Positions 1 through 6,360 of a stretch of 17,697 nt of DNA are shown here, piece after piece. The DNA comes from Propionibacteriaceae bacterium. Lineage in GTDB: Bacteria > Actinomycetota > Actinomycetes > Propionibacteriales > Propionibacteriaceae. Numbering within the stretch: the first letter of the stretch is position 1; each line of letters starts with the position of its first letter. The notes beneath the pieces are model-generated. The model ran no database searches, was not told the DNA's origin, and saw only the letters and a program-made list of their open reading frames with translations. The position numbers were made by a program, and so were the translations under genes. The stretch is from NCBI GenBank assembly GCA_021323255.1, contig JAJTCL010000012.1:1-17697 (forward strand), read 5' to 3'.

Positions 1-1
1 G

Positions 2-232
2 TATGACGGCCGCCGCCATGCCGAGAGCCCCGAACAGTGGGAACGCGACATATACCGGCGTGAAGAGCTCGATCGGATGGACTATCGACTGCTCGTCGTC
101 ACCTCGCGCGGAATCTACAACGAGCCGCAACGCACGCTCGAACGCGTACGTGACGCGCTGCGCGAGCGCGATGTCCGGGTGCCGACGCGGTTCAAGAACG
201 ACTGGCGGCGCCACTTCCCAACGAGGGCGTGA
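2..232 (+). CDS. C-terminal fragment of a DUF559/Vsr-like endonuclease-fold protein
   Basis: An open frame enters from the left edge and ends at TGA 230-232, giving 76 residues without a start, so the gene is 5'-truncated by the window. It opens with YDGRRHA, continues through RREELDRM and a hydrophobic strand LLVVTS, and ends in a basic tail (RFKNDWRRHF). This order (acidic residue plus DG..H, RR-E-L, L-V-V-T, then a helix rich in Arg) resembles the C-terminus of DUF559-type proteins, which share the Vsr/restriction-endonuclease fold and are very common as orphan genes in actinobacteria. The family assignment is from memory of the motif pattern. Nuclease activity is inference, because the N-terminal part is not visible. 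It converges on the acyltransferase gene across a 116-bp gap. A longer overlapping frame starting at position 3 is out of frame with these motifs and was not used. Confidence 0.6.
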   Translation, partial: YDGRRHAESPEQWERDIYRREELDRMDYRLLVVTSRGIYNEPQRTLERVRDALRERDVRVPTRFKNDWRRHFPTRA

Positions 233-265
233 TCGGCACACTTCAGCCGACTGCCGTTTTCGTCG

Positions 266-285
266 CTTGTGATCACAAACGACCC
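266..285. repeat. 20-bp direct repeat, copy 1, with palindromic core
   Basis: The first of two identical 20-bp copies, 51 bp apart start to start. Its core TTGTGATCACAA (267-278) is a perfect 12-bp palindrome, followed on the plus strand by ACGACCC. It lies between two convergent genes, so it is not obviously a promoter operator. It could be a protein-binding site, part of a bidirectional terminator or a copy of a dispersed genomic repeat. The identity of the two copies is seen directly; the role is unknown. Confidence 0.85.
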
Positions 286-300
286 GAGCCGGAGCCGCAC

Positions 301-322
301 CACAAGCATCCGGATACTTGTG
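301..322. repeat. 22-bp imperfect palindrome between the repeat copies
   Basis: The arms CACAAG (301-306) and CTTGTG (317-322) flank a perfect inner palindrome ATCCGGAT (308-315), with one mismatched pair at 307/316. The right arm is the first six bases of repeat copy 2, so the two structures share sequence and would compete if formed in RNA or cruciform DNA. There is no T-run on either side, so a classical Rho-independent terminator is not supported. Confidence 0.6.
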
Positions 323-336
323 ATCACAAACGACCC
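317..336. repeat. 20-bp direct repeat, copy 2, with palindromic core
   Basis: Identical over all 20 bases to the copy at 266-285. The 12-bp palindrome is at 318-329. The copy ends 12 bp before the stop codon of the acyltransferase gene (349-351). Sequence flanking the two copies does not match beyond the 20 bp, so this is not the edge of a long tandem array inside the window. Confidence 0.85.
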
Positions 337-348
337 ATCTGAGGGCCG

Positions 349-1158
349 TCAGCGACGCCAGATCTGCACGTCCTGCGGCTTGCCGCCTTTGACCGGGGGA
401 TCGCTCTGCTGCCAGATGCGACGCCAGCTCGATGCTGGCGGCTCGGGCACCTCAGCAGAACCTCGCTGGGTCTGCCACCACGAGGCGGCGTCCTCGGCCA
501 GCAGTTGCTTGACCGCCTCGAAGATCCGGGGGGCGAAGTCAGTGGACGTCTCACCAGGTCGGGACCTGATCGGCGGTCCATACCGTACGCCCACCCGCGG
601 ACGCCCCGGTAGGGGCCAGTTGCTGCCCCGCGGCATCGCTGCGTACGTACCCAGGATTCCGACTGGAATGACCGGGACCTGACATGCAATTGCTATCTCC
701 GCTGCGTCCATCCGAAACGGGCCGACGAACCCGTCGCGTGAACGAGTGCCTTCCGGAAAGATCACCACGGTCCAGCCGTCGGCCAGCAACCGGGCTGAAG
801 TGCTGGCGAGCACATCGCCACTGTGTTGCATCGGGAAGGTGCTGAACGCCATCGCTGACGCGCTCGACCGGAGCCAATTGTTGAAGAAGTAGTCCCCCGC
901 CACCGCCACCGCTGTGCGGCGACGACGTGTGGCCGGCAAAGTTGACAGCAGTACCGCGGTGTCGAGGTGCGAAGCGTGATTCGCCACGATCAAGGCTGGG
1001 CCATCCAGCTGGCGGAGCTCATCGAGCCCGTAGACCTCGACGGACAGCTCTGTCCGCATCACATTCTTGACGCCGACCACCTGGACACACTCCCTCAGCG
1101 CGCGTACCGGAGCCGTGCGTGCCCAGCCGGTCCGTCTGGCAGGCCGACCACTCCTCAT
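349..1158 (-). CDS. PlsC-like lysophospholipid acyltransferase family protein
   Basis: A 269-residue protein of the LPLAT/AGPAT (PlsC) family, whose members transfer an acyl group from acyl-CoA or acyl-ACP to a hydroxyl such as that of lysophosphatidate, usually at the membrane. The family signature is clear: the HX4D catalytic motif in NHASHLD (residues 60-66) and the substrate-binding motif FPEGTRS (134-140), followed by a VPVIPVGI strand. The C-terminal 50 residues are Trp- and Arg-rich and are not part of the core fold. Its ATG overlaps the stop codon of the LarA-like gene (ATGA, 1155-1158), so translation is probably coupled. It is the last gene of the leftward block. The acceptor cannot be read from sequence. 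The upstream acyl-CoA reductase-like gene suggests it works in the same lipid route, which is inference. Confidence 0.88.
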   Translation of the reverse strand: MRSGRPARRTGWARTAPVRALRECVQVVGVKNVMRTELSVEVYGLDELRQLDGPALIVANHASHLDTAVLLSTLPATRRRRTAVAVAGDYFFNNWLRSSASAMAFSTFPMQHSGDVLASTSARLLADGWTVVIFPEGTRSRDGFVGPFRMDAAEIAIACQVPVIPVGILGTYAAMPRGSNWPLPGRPRVGVRYGPPIRSRPGETSTDFAPRIFEAVKQLLAEDAASWWQTQRGSAEVPEPPASSWRRIWQQSDPPVKGGKPQDVQIWRR

Positions 1159-2690
1159 TTGATGTCGACCAGGACCGGCGGCGGACTGTGCAGGTAGCTG
1201 ATCGAGGGGGTTCGACCCACCGTCGATGCCACGATCTCTAGGGCGTCAGCGAGGGTGGAGGCAGCGCGAAAGCCCATCCGTGCCGCGCTCTCGCGATCGG
1301 CCCCGACCCACACGATATCGCTGCAGTGTCGTTGGGCGGCTGCCGTCTGGTACCACAGGTACATCGGATGTACACCGTGGAACGCATGACCGGTGCGGTA
1401 GAGGTGGACGTACCACGAGTCGTTGGCAAACTTCTCCTCATAGTCCGCGGCGATCCGTTCGGGGCTGGTCGTGATGGTCAGCACATCTGTGAAGAAATCC
1501 ACATAGGAGGGATGGTGCAGCGGCGAGAACTCCGCGTACAGCGGGTGGTACAAGATCAAAGCGCCACCCGGCCGGACAAACGGAGTACCGGTGTGCGAGC
1601 TGAAGCCAGCAGCGAGCCCGCTCCACGCAGCAAGAATCGGGTTGGTCACCGAGTCGACGCTGTAGGGGATGTGCGCGCCCACCCCAAGAACCCCCACATC
1701 TGCTGCCGCTGAGACCTCGACGCGCTGCTGAGCCATGATCTGGGCCTGGCTGGCTCGTTGGACAGCAGCCGGCGACCCAGCGGTCACCAATGTGGCGTGA
1801 TAGTTACCCTCGGCGCGGTTCATCAGCCGACGTCGCGCCCGCTGCGGACTCCATTCCAGACCCCGGCGCATGCCGAACCAGGTTGCCCTGTCTTTGAGGC
1901 TCCATTCCCACTCACGGTGGCCCAGGAACTCAACGGGTGGGGCGAGAACGTCGTTGTCGAGGACCGCATCGATCTCAAAGATGGGTATCGCTGACGTCAC
2001 CAGGTCAGCAATCTGGGCTGCGACGTCGTTTCCCGGACCCTGCGGACCCGACAGCTGGCCGATGGTAGCCGTCGAGCCAAGTCCGGCGGCGATCGCTGCC
2101 GCACCTGGAGGTGGGCCGGCGACCAAGTGCACGAAGATCAGCAGGTCGGAGGAAGCAGCCCGCGCATTCACTGCGATCTCCGCCGTTACCGTGGTTCCGA
2201 TCTTGGCAAGATTGTCGGTATCTTCGGCATCGTGGTTGGCCAGCAGGCCATCAACGTAGAAAGACCGGAAGACACGTTCGCCGACGAGGTATTGCAGTTC
2301 TTCAGACGTCATCCGGCGATTCAGACCGTTCGCGCTGACCAGAGCAACATTGTCCACTCCGGCAGCGGCAGCCCGCGACAATACGGCTTCGATCACCTTG
2401 CCGCGGATGTCAGGTCGCCGCATTCTGGGCGTCGGCGTTCCGATGTCATCAAAGGCGATCGTCAGCCGCATCTCCGGCTTCAGCAGCGCTAGGAGCGGCG
2501 CGGAATCCAGCGGCGTATCAAGTGCGGCATTGATCGCCTCGCCGAGGTCAGGCACCCTTGCCAGCGACTCCGCTGGGTAGATCACCCGCGTTCCGAGTGG
2601 GAACTTCTCCAGCTGAAAACGATCTCCGTCGGGTACCAGCAGCGGCGGAGTACGATCGTCGACCTCGAGGACAAAACCAGGTCGGCCCAT
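1155..2690 (-). CDS. LarA-fold (DUF2088, lactate racemase domain) protein with altered catalytic residues
   Basis: A 511-residue protein with the two-domain LarA layout. The N-terminal half contains the strand FDDIGTPTPRM (80-90), the segment matching LarA's first catalytic region (SANGLNRRMTSEEL, 119-132) and DTDNLAKIGTT (157-167). The C-terminal half has GHAFHGVHPMYLWY (434-447). Characterised LarA racemises lactate with a nickel-pincer nucleotide bound to Lys184, nickel bound by His200 and catalytic His108 and His174. By eye, the His108 position is Asn124, and the region usually reading EPHFFAG..GGRK is here HLVAGPPPGAAAIAAG (188-203), with no lysine. Lactate racemisation is therefore unlikely, and the true activity is unknown. 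The gene starts 12 nt after the SDR/HAD gene with a strong ribosome site and overlaps the acyltransferase by 4 nt. Family is fairly certain; function is not. Confidence 0.8.
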   Translation of the reverse strand: MGRPGFVLEVDDRTPPLLVPDGDRFQLEKFPLGTRVIYPAESLARVPDLGEAINAALDTPLDSAPLLALLKPEMRLTIAFDDIGTPTPRMRRPDIRGKVIEAVLSRAAAAGVDNVALVSANGLNRRMTSEELQYLVGERVFRSFYVDGLLANHDAEDTDNLAKIGTTVTAEIAVNARAASSDLLIFVHLVAGPPPGAAAIAAGLGSTATIGQLSGPQGPGNDVAAQIADLVTSAIPIFEIDAVLDNDVLAPPVEFLGHREWEWSLKDRATWFGMRRGLEWSPQRARRRLMNRAEGNYHATLVTAGSPAAVQRASQAQIMAQQRVEVSAAADVGVLGVGAHIPYSVDSVTNPILAAWSGLAAGFSSHTGTPFVRPGGALILYHPLYAEFSPLHHPSYVDFFTDVLTITTSPERIAADYEEKFANDSWYVHLYRTGHAFHGVHPMYLWYQTAAAQRHCSDIVWVGADRESAARMGFRAASTLADALEIVASTVGRTPSISYLHSPPPVLVDIK

Positions 2691-2697
2691 TTACCAA

Positions 2698-2704
2698 CCT
2701 CCTT
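2698..2704 (-). promoter_or_regulatory. Ribosome binding site of the LarA-like gene, fused to the upstream stop
   Basis: AAGGAGG on the minus strand lies 7 nt before the ATG at 2690. It shares bases with the TAA stop (2703-2705) of the SDR/HAD gene, so terminating ribosomes are delivered onto it. It is the strongest Shine-Dalgarno sequence I noticed in the window and fixes this start. Confidence 0.85.
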
Positions 2705-5036
2705 ACGTCGGCAGCGCCCAGCGCGGCGTGATCGGTTTGATCTTCCACTCCACGACGGACCACTGGTTGCGATGAGCAGCCCGCATCAGCGGGATGTCGG
2801 GGCTGACTGCTACTGCATTGCCCACGGATTCCAGCATCGGCAGATCGGAGTGGGAATCGGCGTACGCGAAACTACGGTCCAGGTCGACGTTGTGGGAGGT
2901 CGCGTAGTGCTTGAGCCAGGCAGCTCGAGATTCCCCCACCAACGGCGGCGCGCTGAGAAAACCGGTGCAGCGGCCCTCGTCGTCAACACCAAGCTCGGCT
3001 GCGACGATGACGTCGAACAGTTGCTGAATCGGCCGGGTGAGCGGCCGTACCACTCCAGTGATCAAGATCGTGGTATGTCCAGCGGCACGATGTTCCCGGA
3101 TCCGGCGCACCGCCTCAGGCGAGAGCCTGCTCAAGATGTGGGGAGCCATGGATGTGTCGATGAATCGCTCCAGGGCCGCCAGGTCAGCACCTCGGTAGCG
3201 CCGGTAGACCGCACGCAAGAAGGTGCCGCGGTCCCGTTGTTCAGCGCGAAGATACGACGGAAGGCGTCGCACGACCCGGCCGACTTCGGCGAGCTGACGG
3301 GTGCGTGACAGCTCCGGCAGTCGAGCCCAGAGATATTGCTCGATCACGTTGGTGGACATGATCGTGCCGTCCAGGTCGAAGATCGCCACCGCAGTAGCAC
3401 CAGCGGCGTCCTTGGCCAGATCTTTCATCGTGGTTGGCCGGTTGCCGCGCTTACTGCGGATGGCCTCCATCCGGCGTACCGGGGCCGTGATGGATGGACA
3501 ATGCACCTCCTGGATGTAGGTCTTCCAGTCGAAGACCGCGGTGTCGAAGGCGAAGGCAGCTTGATCATCGGGATGGAGCGCGCGCGTGAGAGCAAAGGTG
3601 TTGTCATCCACAAAATGCAACTCGGACTGCGCATACTCCTTGTAGAGCGTGTGATAGCGCCGTACAAAATCCAGCCGTACCCGAGTGCGATCCAGATCCT
3701 TGGCGATCTTGCGGGTTCGGTCAGAGCGCGGCATCTGAGCCAACACGCGCTCCGCAAGCTTGTGAGCCCGGTCTGAGGTGGACAGCAGCCGTTCGATTGA
3801 CGAGGCGCCGGGAAATGTCCATTGCGGCAGCCGGGCCGCCCCGCGCGGACCGCCCTCGAAGGGGTGCTCCAGAAAGTAGGCGCGGATGTAGGTGTAGAGA
3901 TCTTTGAATGTCAGCGGATTCCGGGCGCCCGAGTTGACGTGGTAATACTCCGGTTCTCCGATCTCGGGCCGGGTGGCGCACACCGCGAGGATGGCATTCA
4001 CCACGTGATCACACGGCACGATGTCGACGACCGCTTCCGGCGTCGCGGGGAACTCCGGAAGCTCGCCGCGTCCGTACGCCAAGATCAACGGCTCCGCCAT
4101 CTTGAAGCCTTCGATCCAGCCTGGATACGGATGCAACCACGACGACTCGACGATCGCCGGCCGCACGATCGAGACGTACACACCCTGGCCGACATCGGTG
4201 ACTACGCGTTCGCCAAGGGCCTTGGTGAAGGTGTAGACGTCGGTCCATCCCAGCGAACGAGCCCGCTCGGTGCCGGCCTTGACGAGCTCCGCCTGCACCC
4301 ACTCGATGCGGCGTCGCTCGGTGTCGGCGGCGGTGGTCAGGAACCCGGCCTGGCGGTGTTCGCGCTCAGCGTCCTCGCGGAGCCTCGCAAGCTGGGCCGA
4401 GGTACGCGACTCCTCCTCGATCAGATCCCGCATGGCAATACCAGCGGCAGTCTCGGCGTCGTAATCGATGTCGTGAGCGTGCGGCGCCTCGAGGATGGCG
4501 CCACGCCGCCGGCCAGCCGTATATGCGGTAGAGATGTGCACGTAATGCGGGATCCTGCGCAGCTGCCCCGACTCGTCAGCGACCGCCTCCAGCATTCGGT
4601 CCAGCAGAGCCTTGGTGCCGATCACGTTAGTGGTGAAGGCCTGATCAATCGGAGGATCGAAGGAGACGTCGCCCGCACAGTGCACCACGATGTCAAGATC
4701 GCTCGGCAGTTGCGGAACGTTAGGCAGATCGCCCTCGATGACCTCGACTCTGGTATCCAGCAGCTCCGCCGGGCCTCCAGCGGCCTTCCGAAGGTCGTTG
4801 AAGATCGACTTTTTGACGACGGCGATCATCCGTTCCCGGGCACTTGCAGAGCCCTTGCGACGGACCAGGACTGACGGCCTGGTCTCGGGCAGCTCGGTCA
4901 GGATTTTCCACAGCAGCTGCTCGCCGATGAATCCTGTCACGCCAGTCATCACAATCTTCTTCCCGGCTAACAGGTCGCGCAGCCGGCCATCGAGCCGTTG
5001 GACGGAGAGGTCGGAGTCGGCGGGCGCGGCGGTCAT
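2703..5036 (-). CDS. Fatty acyl-CoA reductase-like SDR fused to a HAD-IB phosphatase
   Basis: A 777-residue two-domain protein. The N-terminal part is an extended SDR of the NAD_binding_4 (male-sterility/fatty acyl-CoA reductase) type: nucleotide-binding TGVTGFIG (31-38), ISTAY (168-172) and the catalytic pair YTFTK (Y268, K272). An Arg/Glu-rich, probably coiled insert lies at 205-260. Residues 380-520 resemble the reductase C-terminal region. From about 548 a HAD-IB hydrolase follows: nucleophile motif FDLDGT (553-558), Thr660, Lys709 and DSHSDLPML (727-735). All HAD catalytic residues look intact, so phosphatase activity is plausible; the reductase substrate is inferred from the family. The ATG at 5036 is preferred over upstream in-frame starts inside hisA because it makes an ATGA overlap with the hisA stop and begins just before the Rossmann fold. 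Downstream genes are LarA-like and PlsC-like, suggesting lipid chemistry. Confidence 0.85.
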   Translation of the reverse strand: MTAAPADSDLSVQRLDGRLRDLLAGKKIVMTGVTGFIGEQLLWKILTELPETRPSVLVRRKGSASARERMIAVVKKSIFNDLRKAAGGPAELLDTRVEVIEGDLPNVPQLPSDLDIVVHCAGDVSFDPPIDQAFTTNVIGTKALLDRMLEAVADESGQLRRIPHYVHISTAYTAGRRRGAILEAPHAHDIDYDAETAAGIAMRDLIEEESRTSAQLARLREDAEREHRQAGFLTTAADTERRRIEWVQAELVKAGTERARSLGWTDVYTFTKALGERVVTDVGQGVYVSIVRPAIVESSWLHPYPGWIEGFKMAEPLILAYGRGELPEFPATPEAVVDIVPCDHVVNAILAVCATRPEIGEPEYYHVNSGARNPLTFKDLYTYIRAYFLEHPFEGGPRGAARLPQWTFPGASSIERLLSTSDRAHKLAERVLAQMPRSDRTRKIAKDLDRTRVRLDFVRRYHTLYKEYAQSELHFVDDNTFALTRALHPDDQAAFAFDTAVFDWKTYIQEVHCPSITAPVRRMEAIRSKRGNRPTTMKDLAKDAAGATAVAIFDLDGTIMSTNVIEQYLWARLPELSRTRQLAEVGRVVRRLPSYLRAEQRDRGTFLRAVYRRYRGADLAALERFIDTSMAPHILSRLSPEAVRRIREHRAAGHTTILITGVVRPLTRPIQQLFDVIVAAELGVDDEGRCTGFLSAPPLVGESRAAWLKHYATSHNVDLDRSFAYADSHSDLPMLESVGNAVAVSPDIPLMRAAHRNQWSVVEWKIKPITPRWALPT

Positions 5037-5818
5037 GTGTCGTAGCTCCCTGTGGTGCTGCCCAGCTGCGCGGCCAGGAGGGCCTCCTCGAGGGTGAAGC
5101 GGCCAACGTAGAGCGCGGTGCCAATGATGGCACCTTCCACCCCGACCGAGACCATCTCCTTGAGGGCCAAGATGTCTTCGATGGTGGAGATGCCGCCGCT
5201 GGCGACCACCGGCCGGTCGGTCTCCTCGCATACCTGATGGAGCAGCTGGAGGTTCGGTCCGCGAAGCATGCCGTCAGCGGATACGTCGGTGACCACGAAT
5301 CGGGCGCAGCCAGCGCGGTCCAGCCGATGCAGTGTCTCGTAGAGATCGCCGCCCTCCCGAGTCCAGCCACGAGCGGCGAGCTTGCTGCCTTTGACATCCA
5401 GACCGATGGCGATCCGCTCCTGGTAGAGGTCAATTACCTCCTCACACCACTCGGGGCGCTCCAGCGCGGCGGTACCGATGTTCACTCGAGCGCACCCGGT
5501 TCCGAGTGCCCGCTCCAAAGAGTCGTCATCGCGAATGCCGCCAGACAGCTCGACATTCAGCCGGAGGTGTGCGATGAGCTCGGCCACGATCTCGGCATTG
5601 TTGCCACGGCCGAAGGCGGCATCCAAGTCGACCAGGTGAATCCACTCGGCGCCGGCATTTTGCCAGCGTTGGGCAGCAGCGCGGGGGTCCCCGAACCTTT
5701 TCTCCGAACCTGCCTGACCCTGGACCAGCTGCACCGCCTGTCCTGCCGCGATGTCGACCGCAGGCAAGAGTACGAGCCGGTCAGCCCGAGCGCGGTGTGA
5801 GGTACTTGCCGCATGCAC
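5033..5818 (-). CDS. hisA: Phosphoribosyl isomerase HisA/PriA
   Basis: A 261-residue TIM-barrel isomerase converting ProFAR to PRFAR in histidine biosynthesis. In actinobacteria lacking trpF, the PriA form also isomerises phosphoribosyl anthranilate for tryptophan. Visible features are LLPAVDIA (general base Asp22), VDLDAAFGRG (63-72), RGW (Arg150, Trp152, matching the Arg/Trp pair used by PriA for both substrates) and FVVTDVSADG (Asp178, the second catalytic Asp). The RGW segment supports PriA, but dual specificity is inference. The start is GTG 5818; the only in-frame alternative close to the barrel is a TTG within the first strand. Its stop overlaps the SDR/HAD start by 4 nt. It is separated from the other his genes by 162 bp and may have its own promoter. 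hisF does not follow. Confidence 0.95.
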   Translation of the reverse strand: MHAASTSHRARADRLVLLPAVDIAAGQAVQLVQGQAGSEKRFGDPRAAAQRWQNAGAEWIHLVDLDAAFGRGNNAEIVAELIAHLRLNVELSGGIRDDDSLERALGTGCARVNIGTAALERPEWCEEVIDLYQERIAIGLDVKGSKLAARGWTREGGDLYETLHRLDRAGCARFVVTDVSADGMLRGPNLQLLHQVCEETDRPVVASGGISTIEDILALKEMVSVGVEGAIIGTALYVGRFTLEEALLAAQLGSTTGSYDT

Positions 5819-5824
5819 CAGATG

Positions 5825-5830
5825 ACCCTA
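5825..5830 (-). promoter_or_regulatory. Candidate -10 element (or ribosome site) for hisA
   Basis: TAGGGT on the minus strand fits the actinobacterial TANNNT -10 pattern and ends 6 nt before the GTG start, the spacing expected for a leaderless transcript beginning at the start codon. No convincing -35 is visible. The same bases contain AGGG 7 nt before GTG, which could equally be a weak Shine-Dalgarno on a transcript from further upstream. The 162-bp gap (5819-5980) otherwise holds only a weak 5-bp GC hairpin (5896-5910) and no credible gene. Confidence 0.35.
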
Positions 5831-5980
5831 TCGCCAGCGACCAGCAGTACAGCGCGCTCCCAAGGCAGGGCACTACCCCGTGTTCAATTGCTCGCTCCGC
5901 TCGCTGCGGATCGCCCTTGGAAGCCGCCGACTTCGTCGTCCCTCGCAGACGAAAGGCGTGTCCGCTCTCGCTCCTCCTCA

Positions 5981-6343
5981 TCACGGCGGCGGACGATCCG
6001 GACGCTTGGACTTCGGCAGCTTCGCCACGATCAAGTCGTAGGAGGTGTCGATCAGATCCTGCATCTCATCAGGCGGGATCGTTCCGTCGAGGGCAAAGGT
6101 GTTCCAGCCGTGTTGGCCGATATAGGCCATCTTGGTCGCAGCGCCCTGATAGCGGTCGATCAACAGATCGGCAGCTTCACGGTCACCACACTTCAGGCCA
6201 ATGGTCGTCTGATCTTCACTAGGGCCCAGGAAAGCAAAGATCTTGTCGCCAACCTTGGCGACGATGTCACCCTCCCACGGCTCGTCCTGCCAGGCGCCTG
6301 GTTTGGCGAGGCAGTAGTCCAGCCATCGCGATACGCTCACCAT
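5981..6343 (-). CDS. MmcQ/YjbR-like protein inside the his operon
   Basis: A 120-residue protein of the MmcQ/YjbR (CyaY-like fold) family, often called DNA-binding though no shared biochemical role is established. The family shape is clear: an N-terminal helix ending in CLAKPGAWQDEPWEGD, the strand KVGDKIFAFLG, a central LKCGDREAADLLI and the HGWNTFALDG segment, then a basic Pro-rich tail. ATG 6343 is chosen because GAGGGTGG lies upstream and homologues usually begin just before the first helix. An alternative GTG at 6364 would overlap the hisH stop as GTGA, the same style as hisB/hisH, and add seven residues. It is co-directional with and directly behind hisH, so it is almost certainly co-transcribed with the his genes. 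Any role in histidine synthesis is unknown. Confidence 0.85.
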   Translation of the reverse strand: MVSVSRWLDYCLAKPGAWQDEPWEGDIVAKVGDKIFAFLGPSEDQTTIGLKCGDREAADLLIDRYQGAATKMAYIGQHGWNTFALDGTIPPDEMQDLIDTSYDLIVAKLPKSKRPDRPPP

Positions 6344-6360
6344 TCGGTCAGGATCCACCC

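Noticed and set aside
266..329. CRP-type operator sites
   Set aside because: TGTGA and TCACA half-sites are fused with no 6-bp spacer, and the sites lie between convergent gene ends, so a CRP promoter site is not supported.
266..336. CRISPR array
   Set aside because: Only two repeat copies, a 20-bp repeat with a palindrome across its middle, one 31-bp spacer and no cas genes.
3822..4874. Plus-strand open frame (350 codons) opposite the SDR/HAD gene
   Set aside because: Shadow of a gene with clear Rossmann and HAD motifs; no ribosome site or family signature.
5037..5231. N-terminal extension of the SDR/HAD protein into hisA
   Set aside because: The added 65 residues are His/Arg/Gly-rich shadow of hisA, while ATG 5036 forms an ATGA overlap and directly precedes the Rossmann fold.
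5896..5910. Terminator after the YjbR-like gene
   Set aside because: Only a 5-bp stem with a 5-nt loop and no T-run; too weak to call.
5781..5984. 67-codon minus-strand frame filling the hisA upstream gap
   Set aside because: Starts at the end of the YjbR-like gene and runs out of frame into hisA, has no similarity to anything I recognise and looks like chance coding.
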